A stretch of DNA of 15,575 nt from Ruminococcaceae bacterium UBA737. Its GTDB lineage: Bacteria; Bacillota; Clostridia; Oscillospirales; Acutalibacteraceae. Positions 1 through 6,722 of the stretch are shown here, piece after piece. The translations under genes were made by a program, and so were the position numbers. The DNA lies in contig DBKZ01000058.1 in assembly GCA_002297415.1 (NCBI GenBank), positions 1 to 15,575 of the forward strand, in the 5' to 3' direction. Numbering within the stretch: the stretch's first letter is position 1; each line of letters begins with the position of its first letter. Below the pieces are notes generated by a model. It saw nothing but the letters and a program-made list of their open reading frames with translations, had not been told where the DNA came from and did no database searches.

Positions 1-4
1 ATAT

Positions 5-75
5 TGGGGAATTGTGTAACGGTAGCACGACAGACTCTGACTCTGTTTGTTGGGGTTCGAATCCCTATTCCCCAG
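5..75 (+). tRNA. tRNA-Gln (anticodon CUG)
   Basis: Complete cloverleaf. The 7-bp acceptor stem pairs TGGGGAA (5-11) with TTCCCCA (68-74), the discriminator base is G75, and a genomically encoded CCA follows at 76-78. The D arm is GTG/CAC (14-16, 26-28). The anticodon stem is ACAGA/TCTGT with loop CTCTGAC, giving anticodon CUG at 37-39 for CAG codons. The T arm is TGGGG-TTCGAAT-CCCTA (51-67). Acceptor start TGGGG and discriminator G are typical of bacterial tRNA-Gln. The promoter would lie left of the window. Confidence 0.95.
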
Positions 76-79
76 CCAA

Positions 80-125
80 AAAGAGACAGTGAAAACCTAA
101 ACTTTCGCTGTCTCTTTATTTTTTT
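80..125 (+). terminator. Intrinsic terminator of tRNA-Gln
   Basis: A 15-bp stem with one G-U wobble (80-94 with 103-117) has an 8-nt loop and is followed by ATTTTTTTT. It starts two bases after the encoded CCA, so it ends the tRNA transcript. Confidence 0.85.
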
Positions 126-135
126 GCAATAAGCT

Positions 136-277
136 GTGGAGGGATTCGAACAAGGGCGGTTTGCAAATCTGCAAATTGCAACCTTTCGGGAACGGTTGCA
201 AAGCCCGTGGGTAACGAGCGAACGCGAGGCGATAACACACGGCAGTGTGCGGAAAATCCCTATTCCCCAGCCAAAAA
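136..277 (+). repeat. tRNA-tail cassette with T-arm copies
   Basis: Bases 255-277 exactly repeat bases 60-82, the 3' T-stem, acceptor strand, CCA and first As of the upstream tRNA-Gln (23 nt). Bases 140-151 (AGGGATTCGAAC) are an exact inverted copy of its T-loop region 55-66. Between them lie a perfect hairpin TTGCAACC...GGTTGCAA (177-202) and a CACAC/GTGTG hairpin near 236-249. The 5' half of a second tRNA is absent, so this is not a functional tRNA. It looks like a dispersed tRNA-tail repeat or the scar of tail duplication. The 10-mer CGAGCGAACG (215-224) recurs at 14031-14040. No credible protein is encoded. Confidence 0.6.
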
Positions 278-320
278 CCTTCCCGAACGATGTTCGGGAA
301 GGTTTTACTTTTTCACTTTT
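274..320 (+). terminator. Second terminator after tRNA-tail copy
   Basis: A perfect 15-bp stem (274-288 with 292-306), GAT loop, and T-rich tail. It follows the duplicated tRNA tail just as the first terminator follows the real tail, with an unrelated stem sequence. It separates the tRNA transcript from the Fic-barstar unit. Confidence 0.8.
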
Positions 321-375
321 CACTATTCATTCTTCCATTTTCATTAAAAATCCGCAGAGATTCGGAAGTGTGCAG

Positions 376-404
376 TAGAAATCTTTTAGAAAATATGATA
401 TAAT
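376..404 (+). promoter_or_regulatory. Putative sigma-A promoter for fic-barstar
   Basis: TAGAAA (376-381, 4 of 6 to consensus), a 17-bp spacer, and TATAAT (399-404) preceded by TG, forming an extended -10. It overlaps the upstream ATG at 403, which argues that translation starts at 436. Confidence 0.6.
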
Positions 405-435
405 GCGGATAATAAAACCAAAATGCGAGGTAAAC

Positions 436-1425
436 ATGAAAAATAAGCAGCCTCCTTTTCAGATTACAAATAAAATTATTGATGATGTTGCGGAAATTTC
501 CGAACTGGTCGGCAAACTTTCAGCCCGCAATCATCTTTCCGCCAATCCGAATTTACGCCGTACAAACCGCATTCGTACCATTTACGGTTCACTTGCCATT
601 GAGCAAAACACCTTAAGCCTTGAGCAGGTTACGGCTGTTCTTAACGGAAAACATGTTTTGGCTCCGCCTAAGGATATTGCTGAAATTAAAAACGCTTATG
701 AGATTTATGAGCGTATGGACAGGCTTGACCCTTTTTCTGTTGATGATTTACTGACCGCACACGGAATTATGACGCACGGACTTGTGGAAGAATCAGGTGT
801 ATTTCGCACGAAACCCGTTGGTGTGGTAAATCAGGCAGGGCGTGTTGTGCATTTCGGAACACTGCCGCAATATGTGCCTGATTTAATTACGAAGTTGCTC
901 GATTGGACAAAGCAAAGCGATATGCATATGCTGATTAGAAGCTGCGTGTTTCATTATGAATTTGAATTGATACATCCCTTTGCGGACGGTAACGGTCGGG
1001 TCGGACGGCTTTGGCATACGCTGTTGCTTTCAAAATGGAATTCGGCATTTGCGTATCTGCCGGTTGAGTCCATTGTTCATGATCGTCAGCAGGAATACTA
1101 TGCTGCTATCAACGAAAGCAACAATGCAGGCGAATCAACCGCGTTTATCGAATTTATGCTTTCAGCTGTCAAAGCATCGCTCACCGAGGTAATCTTTTTG
1201 AGTGATGAAATGAGCGATGGAAAACCGGACAAGAAAAAAATGCGCCGACAGGAGATCAAACGATTTTTGCAAACGCACGAATATATAATGAATGCCGATG
1301 TGCGGAAATTATGCGGTGTGTCAGCTGCAACGGCAAACAGAATTTTGGCAGAGCTTACAGAAACGGGAATGCTCCGAAAATGCCATATAGACGGATATTG
1401 GAAATATAAACTGATAAAAGCATGA
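436..1425 (+). CDS. Fic/DOC family protein (probable AMPylase)
   Basis: A 329-aa Fic-domain protein. Fic proteins usually transfer AMP from ATP to Ser/Thr/Tyr of a target protein. The catalytic motif HPFADGNGRVGR is complete at residues 180-191, with His180 as the catalytic base. An N-terminal Fic_N-type region carries SLAIEQN (52-58), matching the class II inhibitory helix with the regulatory Glu at 56, so self-inhibition is likely retained. The last ~70 residues look like a winged helix (VRKLCGVSAATANRILAEL), suggesting DNA binding or autoregulation. The start at 436 is chosen because GAGG lies 5 nt upstream and the alternative ATG at 403 falls in the -10 box. Its stop overlaps the barstar gene by 4 nt. 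The target cannot be read from sequence. Confidence 0.92.
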   Translation: MKNKQPPFQITNKIIDDVAEISELVGKLSARNHLSANPNLRRTNRIRTIYGSLAIEQNTLSLEQVTAVLNGKHVLAPPKDIAEIKNAYEIYERMDRLDPFSVDDLLTAHGIMTHGLVEESGVFRTKPVGVVNQAGRVVHFGTLPQYVPDLITKLLDWTKQSDMHMLIRSCVFHYEFELIHPFADGNGRVGRLWHTLLLSKWNSAFAYLPVESIVHDRQQEYYAAINESNNAGESTAFIEFMLSAVKASLTEVIFLSDEMSDGKPDKKKMRRQEIKRFLQTHEYIMNADVRKLCGVSAATANRILAELTETGMLRKCHIDGYWKYKLIKA

Positions 1426-1742
1426 ACTCCAAAGATTACAGTAAATTTAAAAAAATAACCGAAAACCCTATAATATTGGATTTTTCCAAATGCCGATATT
1501 TAGGTGAAGTCCATTTATTGCTTAAAGAAAAATTCGGTTTGCCCGAATATTACGGGGCGAATTGGGACGCTCTTTGGGACTGTCTGGAGGGCTTGTTTTA
1601 TGAACGGGAAAATTTCTCGGCTGAGCTTTACGGATTTTATTCCATGAAAAAAGAATTACAGGAAGAATGCAAGCTGATGTTAGAGGTTTTTGACGGTGTT
1701 CATAAGGAAACACCGAATTTTACCTATAAAATTATATCTTAA
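1422..1742 (+). CDS. Barstar-family ribonuclease inhibitor
   Basis: 106 aa, slightly longer than classical barstar (about 90 aa). The core LPEYYGANWDALWDCLEG (40-57) nearly matches Bacillus barstar, including the two aspartates (Asp49 and Asp53 here, equivalent to barstar Asp35 and Asp39) that insert into the barnase active site. The family binds and neutralises barnase-type RNases in the cytoplasm. It starts inside the Fic stop (ATGA overlap), so translational coupling is likely; no separate strong ribosome binding site is seen. No barnase-type RNase gene is visible, so it is an orphan inhibitor here, either an immunity gene against RNases of neighbours or a gene whose toxin lies elsewhere. 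Confidence 0.9.
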   Translation: MNSKDYSKFKKITENPIILDFSKCRYLGEVHLLLKEKFGLPEYYGANWDALWDCLEGLFYERENFSAELYGFYSMKKELQEECKLMLEVFDGVHKETPNFTYKIIS

Positions 1743-1750
1743 AAAAATAC

Positions 1751-1779
1751 CCTGTCGATTTTTTCGGCAGGTTATTTTT
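1751..1779. terminator. Bidirectional terminator between barstar and fruK-like gene
   Basis: CCTGTCGA pairs with TCGGCAGG (one wobble) around a T5 loop. TTATTTTT follows on the plus strand and seven T residues follow on the minus strand, so it can end both convergent units. Confidence 0.75.
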
Positions 1780-1802
1780 AAATTATTTTTAATTATCAAT
1801 TA

Positions 1803-2711
1803 TCAATTTGAAAGCTTTTCGATTTGGGCAAGCCCGAAATATTTTCTCATATCGAAGAATGACGGCAAATCCCTTGAAAAAGCGGCGGCGGAAGCGCATG
1901 AAAGGGCATATTTTAAAGCTAAAACCTCGTCGCCTGTTTTGTCAAAGCCGTATAAAAATCCGGCAAAGGCGCTGTCTCCCGCTGCTACGGTGTTTAAAAC
2001 CGTGCCTTTTAAAGCGTCAGCCCTGTAAACGCCCTTTGAGCAAACAAGAAGCATTCCCTTTTCGCCCCTAGATACAAGCACATTTTCCGCTCCCTCGCTT
2101 CTTAATTTGATTGCAAGGGTTATAAGCTCGTCTTCACCGTGTGCGTCGGTATTAAAGTAGTCGTTTAACTCAAATTCGTTGGGCTTTATAAGAAAAGGCT
2201 TGTGCTTGACAGCCTCTTTAAGATATTCTCCCGTGCAGTCCGCCGCAAGGCGCACCTCGGGCTTTAAAACGGAGAGCACCTCTTTAAAGCTTTCAATTCC
2301 GTTTGCAGTGCCGCAAACACATAGCGTATCGCCGCTTTTTAAAAGCGATAAAAGGTTTTTAAGAGAGGTCAAATGCTTTATTCCGATTTTAGGCCCCGCC
2401 GCGTTTATATCCGTATCCGAAATACTGTGCAGCTTGACATTTATGCGCGTCTGCTCGGGGCTTATGTCGATAAGCCGGTTTCTTATTCCGCTTTTGTCTA
2501 AAAGCCTTTTAAGCTCCTTGCCCGAAAAGCCGCCCGCAAAGCCCAAAGCGACATTGGCAACGCCTAAAGTGTTTAAAACGGCGGAAACATTTATTCCCTT
2601 TCCGCCGAAGGTTATTTTCGTGTCGCTTACTCGGTTAACCTCGCCCGAAACGATTTTTTCGGAATAAATATCATAATCGAGCGAGGGGTTAAAGGTTAAA
2701 GTGTAAATCAT
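1803..2711 (-). CDS. fruK: PfkB-family sugar kinase, 1-phosphofructokinase-like
   Basis: 302 aa, normal for 1-phosphofructokinase/tagatose-6-phosphate kinase, which phosphorylate a sugar monophosphate with ATP. The N-terminus MIYTLTFNPSLD is characteristic of FruK/LacC. The sugar-binding motif GGKGINVS is at 36-43, and the C-terminal PfkB signature TVAAGDSAFAG at 241-251 places the catalytic base at Asp246. Its ATG overlaps the aminotransferase stop by 4 nt, so it is the last gene of the ksgA unit. No fructose PTS or DeoR-type regulator adjoins, unlike a typical fru operon, so fructose-1-phosphate as substrate is inference; tagatose-6-phosphate kinase is the main alternative. Confidence 0.82.
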   Translation of the reverse strand: MIYTLTFNPSLDYDIYSEKIVSGEVNRVSDTKITFGGKGINVSAVLNTLGVANVALGFAGGFSGKELKRLLDKSGIRNRLIDISPEQTRINVKLHSISDTDINAAGPKIGIKHLTSLKNLLSLLKSGDTLCVCGTANGIESFKEVLSVLKPEVRLAADCTGEYLKEAVKHKPFLIKPNEFELNDYFNTDAHGEDELITLAIKLRSEGAENVLVSRGEKGMLLVCSKGVYRADALKGTVLNTVAAGDSAFAGFLYGFDKTGDEVLALKYALSCASAAAFSRDLPSFFDMRKYFGLAQIEKLSN

Positions 2712-3892
2712 TTTTTATACTCTTCAAACAGCGCCTTAAACGCGGGAATTGAGCGCTCTATTTGCTCTTTTGTTACGCAATAGGCTATTCTTGCGTACCC
2801 GTCGCACCCGAAATCTCCGCTCGGTACCAAAAGCAGCTCGTGTTTTTTCGCTCTTTCGCAGAATGCGTCCGCGCTTTTTTCGGGGGATTTTATGAAAAGG
2901 TAAAAAGCGCCGTCGGGATGAACGGCGGAAAAGCCTATTTCCGTTAAGGCGTTATATAAAAGCGTCCTGTTTTCGTCATAAGCCTTTAAATCGGGCATTA
3001 TCCCGTCACATTCCCTTATTGTGTACTGCAAAAGGCTCGGCGCGCAAACAAAGCCTAAGCTTCTTCCTGCTCCGCATACCGCAAAATATAAATCTCTGTT
3101 GCAGGGAATTTTCGGGCTTACCATTATATAGCCTATTCTCTCCCCCGGCAGGGAAAGCGATTTGCTGTATGAATAGCAGACTACGGTGTTGTCATAAATA
3201 TTCGGAATATAGGGAACCTCTGTTTCGTAGGCAAGCTCCCTGTAGGGCTCGTCGCAAATAATAAAAATTTCCCTTTTAAGCTCCTTTGATTTTTGCCTGA
3301 GGATTTTTGCGAGCGCCTCAAGCTCCTGTTTTGTATAAATTACGCCCGTCGGGTTGTTAGGCGAATTTATAATTATCGCCCTTGTCTTTTCGCTTATCGC
3401 TTTTTTAACCGCGTCAAGGTCAATGTGCATTGTATCGCTGTTACACATCACGGCTTTTACTTTTGCTCCCGCGTTATCGCAGAAAACCGCATATTCGGGG
3501 AAAAACGGCGCTAAAACTATCACCTCGTCGCCCCTTGTGCAGAGCGCCTTTAAGGTTATAGTAAGCGAGGCGGCGGCTCCGCAGGTCATATATATATCCG
3601 AAGCCTGACAGTCAAAATCAAATCTCTTCTTTATGTTTTCGGCTATTTTTTCTCTCGTTTTCGGGTCGCCCTGAGCGGAGGTGTAGCCGTGAAGCTCGGT
3701 AGGGTCGCTTTCTTTTATCAGGCGCTCCATGGTTTTGGTTACAATTTCCGGAGAGGGAATGCTGGGATTTCCGAGACTGAAGTCAAATACCCTGTCCGCT
3801 CCTATCTCAAATTTTCTGATTTTTGAATATTCGAAAATCTGCCTTATAACCGACGGCTTTTTCCCGAGCGCCGCCATTTTCTCATTTATCAT
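2708..3892 (-). CDS. PLP-dependent class I/II aminotransferase
   Basis: 394 aa, typical of fold-type I aminotransferases of the AspC/aromatic family, which move an amino group between an amino acid and a 2-oxo acid. Visible motifs, numbered from the chosen start: NSPNNPTG (176-183), DEPY (214-217) with the PLP-contacting Asp and Tyr, SYSKSLSLPGERIGY with the Schiff-base lysine at Lys244, and the substrate carboxylate-binding Arg368 in ARIAY. Start MINEKMAALG is preferred: AAAGGTG lies 8 nt upstream, whereas the GTG three codons earlier lies within that ribosome binding site. It overlaps the ksgA end by 11 nt and fruK by 4 nt, indicating tight coupling. Substrate cannot be assigned from sequence. 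Confidence 0.9.
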   Translation of the reverse strand: MINEKMAALGKKPSVIRQIFEYSKIRKFEIGADRVFDFSLGNPSIPSPEIVTKTMERLIKESDPTELHGYTSAQGDPKTREKIAENIKKRFDFDCQASDIYMTCGAAASLTITLKALCTRGDEVIVLAPFFPEYAVFCDNAGAKVKAVMCNSDTMHIDLDAVKKAISEKTRAIIINSPNNPTGVIYTKQELEALAKILRQKSKELKREIFIICDEPYRELAYETEVPYIPNIYDNTVVCYSYSKSLSLPGERIGYIMVSPKIPCNRDLYFAVCGAGRSLGFVCAPSLLQYTIRECDGIMPDLKAYDENRTLLYNALTEIGFSAVHPDGAFYLFIKSPEKSADAFCERAKKHELLLVPSGDFGCDGYARIAYCVTKEQIERSIPAFKALFEEYKK

Positions 3893-4760
3893 TTTTATCA
3901 CCTTTTATGATTTTAAATATTTCGTCGCTGAGCCTTGCCAGCTGTTCAAGCGTTAGGTTTTCGCCGCGGACGCTTTCGCTTAAATCCATATCCGCGATAA
4001 TGCGCTTAAGCTCGCTTTTATCGACGCCGAGGGTCGAAGAAACAGTGTTTAAAAGGGTTTTCCGCCTTTGCGCGAAGCATGCCTTTGCGGTTTTAAAAAA
4101 CATTTCCTCGCTTATCACCTTAACCTTAGGCTCTTTTCTTAAGGTCAGCCTTATAACCGCCGAATCGACCTTCGGTACAGGCAAAAAGCATTCTTTGCTT
4201 ACATCAAATAAAATTTCCGCGTCCAGAAAATAGTCGACGGCGGCTGTAACCGCTCCTGCCGCTCTTGTTCCGACCTCTGCGCAGATTCTTACTGCCGCTT
4301 CCTTTTGCACCATCGCCGTCACCGATTCTATATCGGGCTTTGAGCTTAAAATCCCCATTAAAATCGGAGAGGTAATATAATAAGGAAGATTTGCGCAGAT
4401 ATTGACTCTTTTGCAGTCCGAAAATTCCTGCGAAATTAAAGCGTTTAAATCGGTTTTTAAAACATCGGCGAAAATTACCTTGACATTGTCAAAGCCCGAA
4501 AGCGTTTTACTTAGAACCGGCTTTAATCTTTCGTCAATCTCAATCGCGACAACCTTTTTTGCCGCTTCGCAAAGACAGCAGGTCAAAACTCCTGCCCCGG
4601 GGCCTATTTCGATAATTCCCGTGTCCTTATCCGCCGCGCTCTGCGCCATTCTCGGGCATACCGACGGGTCGGTGATAAAATTTTGCCCCAAGGATTTTTT
4701 AAATGTAAACCCCTCGGTTTCGAGAATCCTTTTAAGTTCGGTTTCGCTGTTCTGCCGCAT
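3882..4760 (-). CDS. rsmA: 16S rRNA (adenine(1518)-N6/adenine(1519)-N6)-dimethyltransferase
   Basis: RsmA/KsgA dimethylates two adjacent adenines in the 3'-terminal hairpin loop of 16S rRNA using S-adenosylmethionine, late in 30S assembly; loss gives kasugamycin resistance. 292 aa, normal length. Motifs: SLGQNF near the N-terminus, SAM motif I EIGPGAGVLT (51-60), motif IV NLPYYIT (124-130), and C-terminal FAQRRKTL (239-246). The start at 4760 has GGGAG 7-8 nt upstream; the longer frame to 4814 runs through the promoter's -10 box and is rejected. In many Bacillota ksgA sits beside rnmV and yabE; here it heads an operon with an aminotransferase and a sugar kinase. Confidence 0.96.
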   Translation of the reverse strand: MRQNSETELKRILETEGFTFKKSLGQNFITDPSVCPRMAQSAADKDTGIIEIGPGAGVLTCCLCEAAKKVVAIEIDERLKPVLSKTLSGFDNVKVIFADVLKTDLNALISQEFSDCKRVNICANLPYYITSPILMGILSSKPDIESVTAMVQKEAAVRICAEVGTRAAGAVTAAVDYFLDAEILFDVSKECFLPVPKVDSAVIRLTLRKEPKVKVISEEMFFKTAKACFAQRRKTLLNTVSSTLGVDKSELKRIIADMDLSESVRGENLTLEQLARLSDEIFKIIKGDKNDK

Positions 4761-4790
4761 AAATTTCTCCCAAAAATTCAATATATAATT

Positions 4791-4819
4791 ATTATAAAAC
4801 AAATATAATTCCACTTCAA
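4791..4819 (-). promoter_or_regulatory. Sigma-A promoter for rsmA operon
   Basis: On the minus strand: TTGAAG (4814-4819), a 17-bp spacer, TATAAT (4791-4796). It lies about 30 nt upstream of the rsmA ATG and is back to back with the divergent promoter at 4831, with only 11 bp between the two -35 boxes. Confidence 0.8.
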
Positions 4820-4830
4820 GAAAATTTTAG

Positions 4831-4859
4831 GTGACAAACGAAAAAAAATATAGTATAAT
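4831..4859 (+). promoter_or_regulatory. Sigma-A promoter for the 242-aa gene
   Basis: GTGACA (4831-4836), a 17-bp spacer, TATAAT (4854-4859). The predicted transcript starts near 4866, giving a leader of about 25 nt before the ATG at 4891. This rules out the GTG at 4831 as start codon. Confidence 0.78.
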
Positions 4860-4890
4860 ACTTTTAAATCATTTTTTTGGATGTGAAAAT

Positions 4891-5619
4891 ATGGACAGCA
4901 AATATTTTGAAATAGTTTTAGGCGAGCTTTCGGAGTTTTTTAATGAAAACGGATTTAAAAATCAAGACGGCGTGTATTCCGACGGAAAGCTCAGGACAAA
5001 AATCGAATATGATGAGGAAAACAAGGTCTTTAAGCTTCTGACAGCCGAGGAGGGCGAAGAAGATTATAAGATTTCTTCCTCATATCTTTTCGATGAGACC
5101 GAAAACGCAAAGGACGCCGAGGCGGTCGGAATTGATTTTCTCAACACCTTAAGAGATATTACCGGAATTAAGGTAAAGCGCACCGTCAATACCGACGGAA
5201 TTGACCTGCCGACATCTAAATCGACAAATAATATTTCGGGCTTTACAAAAAAGGTGCTTGATATCTTCCCTCAGCTCAAAGAGGAATATAAGGCGAGCGT
5301 AGCCGAAAACGGAAAGTTCCTTTATATGAATTTCTTTGCGGTAAATCTTGTTCCGCTTATAAAGGAAACCTTAAAATCGGGCAATAAAAAGCAAATTAAG
5401 AAGCTTATGGAAATGCTCGACTCGGGATTTATAAACGGCGATAAGGATACCTCGGATATCGCGCTTGCGGTTCTTGCCGCGGCGGTATATAAGGATGAGG
5501 AATTAAAAGCCGCCGCACTTTCCGCGGCAGAGGGCTTTAATTATCTTAAGGAAGCCTTGGTTCCCTTTATCCCTGTTTTCGAAAAAGATAAAAAGCTCGT
5601 CGGAGCCCTTGTAAAATAA
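4891..5619 (+). CDS. Conserved-looking hypothetical protein, two-part, soluble
   Basis: 242 aa, function not recognised. There is no signal peptide or membrane segment. The N-terminal part (about 1-105) is acidic and alternates polar and hydrophobic residues like a small alpha/beta domain. A Ser/Thr/Asn-rich linker (about 105-116) leads to an all-helical C-terminal part (117-242) with VLDIFPQLKEEY and MLDSGFINGDKDTSDIALAVL, a pattern that recalls small helical families such as DUF7674; this resemblance is from memory and uncertain. Start 4891 is chosen because the longer frame overlaps the promoter; the ribosome binding site (GGATGTG) is weak. No terminator separates it from the rpmG promoter, so read-through is possible. 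Confidence 0.8.
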   Translation: MDSKYFEIVLGELSEFFNENGFKNQDGVYSDGKLRTKIEYDEENKVFKLLTAEEGEEDYKISSSYLFDETENAKDAEAVGIDFLNTLRDITGIKVKRTVNTDGIDLPTSKSTNNISGFTKKVLDIFPQLKEEYKASVAENGKFLYMNFFAVNLVPLIKETLKSGNKKQIKKLMEMLDSGFINGDKDTSDIALAVLAAAVYKDEELKAAALSAAEGFNYLKEALVPFIPVFEKDKKLVGALVK

Positions 5620-5629
5620 GAAAAAAAGC

Positions 5630-5658
5630 TTGACCTTACGGGTGTTTTGTGGTATAAT
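5630..5658 (+). promoter_or_regulatory. Strong sigma-A promoter of rpmG-secE-nusG-rplKA
   Basis: TTGACC (5630-5635), a 17-bp spacer, TATAAT (5653-5658). The start point is expected near 5665, about 197 nt before rpmG. No comparably good promoter is seen before rplK, so this probably drives the whole operon. Confidence 0.85.
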
Positions 5659-5664
5659 CACATT

Positions 5665-5861
5665 ACCTCTGTGAGGTCTTTTTTATTCTTAAAAAGGCCG
5701 TTCAGTCGCGGTTGTACTTTATATTGTATTGTGCTTTCCGCAGGGCAACAATATGTTGCATTTGCGGTACAGTATCGTTCAGCCGTAATGAGGGAGGCGT
5801 TTACTTTTTCGTTAAATTCGAAAAAAGCAAAAAATATTTCCGTAAAGCGGGAGGTGCCGTT
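5665..5861 (+). promoter_or_regulatory. Structured 5' leader of rpmG
   Basis: The leader opens with ACCTC-TGT-GAGGT (5665-5677) followed by C and T6, a terminator-like hairpin at the very 5' end. A nested hairpin follows: CCGCA (5738-5742) with TGCGG (5763-5767) encloses GCAAC/GTTGC (5745-5749, 5755-5759), and TGTAC/GTACA (5713-5717, 5767-5771) may extend it, sharing G5767. CGTTCAG occurs twice (from 5700 and from 5774). GGGAGG sits just ahead of the ATG. No known riboswitch is recognised; ribosomal-protein or attenuation control is inference. Confidence 0.45.
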
Positions 5862-6011
5862 ATGAGAGTAAAAGTAACACTCGCTTGCACAGAATGCAAG
5901 CAACGCAACTACAACACAATGAAAAACAAGAAAAACGATCCTGACAGACTTGAAATGAATAAGTACTGCAGGTTCTGCAGAAAGCACACCTTGCATAAGG
6001 AAACGAAGTAA
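5862..6011 (+). CDS. rpmG: 50S ribosomal protein L33
   Basis: 49 aa, the usual length of bacterial L33, a small basic protein of the large ribosomal subunit. Two CxxC pairs, Cys9/Cys12 and Cys36/Cys39, mark the zinc-binding (C+) form; bacteria with paralogues often swap it for a cysteine-free copy under zinc limitation. Start 5862 follows GGGAGG with good spacing; the same frame is open for 50 codons upstream, but that extension encodes no L33-like sequence. It is the first gene of the rpmG-secE-nusG block, an arrangement common in Bacillota. Confidence 0.96.
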   Translation: MRVKVTLACTECKQRNYNTMKNKKNDPDRLEMNKYCRFCRKHTLHKETK

Positions 6012-6020
6012 GGAGGGCGA

Positions 6021-6710
6021 ATGATGAAAACCGTAAACAGAATTTTACAGATTCTTGCAATCGTATTCGGACTCGGTGCAATCGTTCTTTTCTTCCTGCC
6101 GTTTGCTCAGATTACTACAAACGGCAACGCAGTTACCGCTACCGGCGCTCAGCTGGCGTTCGGCGGCAAGCTTGACGGATTTGATTCCGCGCTCGCAAAA
6201 TCGGCAGATATTCTTTTCTGCTTCATTCTTACGGCGTTCGGTTTCATTTTCAGCGTATTTTCCTTCAAAAAGAAGGGCTTAAGATATGCCGCGTCGGCTT
6301 TCGGAATTGTTCCGGCAATCTACATGCTCGTTATCGCGCTTTCAAGCGCAAACAAGTTTGTCGATACAAGACCGCTTCCGAATGTAACTGCCGTTGAATA
6401 CAAGGTCTTCGTTTTGCTTACAGCAATCGTGCTCTTTGCGTTTACCGCATGCGCCGTCGCCTATCTTTTGGTTGACGACTATCTTGAGGTAAAGGAATCG
6501 AAAACGAAGAAAACGATTTTTAAGAGAATAGCCCTTTTCTTCCGCGATTATAAGAGTGAGATCAAGAAGATCGTCTGGCCGGGACCCAGAGATGTAGTTA
6601 AAAACACCGTAATAGTTCTTATTATGTGCGTGCTTATCGGCGTTCTTATTTGGGTGCTTGACTTCGGTATAGGAAGATTGCTTGAACTTATCCTTAATAA
6701 GTCTGCGTAA
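6021..6710 (+). CDS. secE: Preprotein translocase subunit SecE with N-terminal membrane extension
   Basis: The C-terminal ~60 residues are a canonical SecE: the amphipathic helix FFRDYKSEIKKIVWPGPRD (173-191) and one transmembrane segment (about 195-215). SecE clamps SecY in the SecYEG channel. Most Gram-positive SecE proteins are 60-80 aa with one helix, but this one is 229 aa, with four extra predicted membrane helices (about 8-29, 63-83, 89-108, 128-151) and an ~30-residue extracytoplasmic loop after the first. The frame is continuous, so this is a real fusion or extension, not a frameshift. AGGAGG lies 4 nt before ATG 6021 and 7 nt before ATG 6024; either could be used. It sits between rpmG and nusG as usual. 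Confidence 0.93.
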   Translation: MMKTVNRILQILAIVFGLGAIVLFFLPFAQITTNGNAVTATGAQLAFGGKLDGFDSALAKSADILFCFILTAFGFIFSVFSFKKKGLRYAASAFGIVPAIYMLVIALSSANKFVDTRPLPNVTAVEYKVFVLLTAIVLFAFTACAVAYLLVDDYLEVKESKTKKTIFKRIALFFRDYKSEIKKIVWPGPRDVVKNTVIVLIMCVLIGVLIWVLDFGIGRLLELILNKSA

Positions 6711-6722
6711 GGAGGAAGTTTG

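Noticed and set aside
136..378. An 80-codon open frame after tRNA-Gln
   Set aside because: It runs through the tRNA-tail repeat and a terminator hairpin, has no ribosome binding site, and its product resembles no protein.
403..435. Longer Fic start at 403
   Set aside because: This ATG lies in the -10 box of the predicted promoter; the ATG at 436 has a good ribosome binding site.
1..1780. Complete integrated element at tRNA-Gln
   Set aside because: The tail repeat encloses only about 170 bp and no integrase, excisionase or phage gene is present, so at most a scar or short repeat can be claimed.
4761..4814. N-terminal extension of RsmA
   Set aside because: It overlaps the -10 and spacer of the rsmA promoter and is not part of the family's sequence.
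4881..4886. Start-stop minimal ORF (ATGTGA) before the 242-aa gene
   Set aside because: Likely chance; there is no ribosome binding site of its own and no sign of conservation visible here.
5712..5861. Fifty extra codons in front of L33
   Set aside because: L33 is normally about 49 aa, and a strong ribosome binding site precedes the ATG at 5862; the extension covers the leader hairpins.
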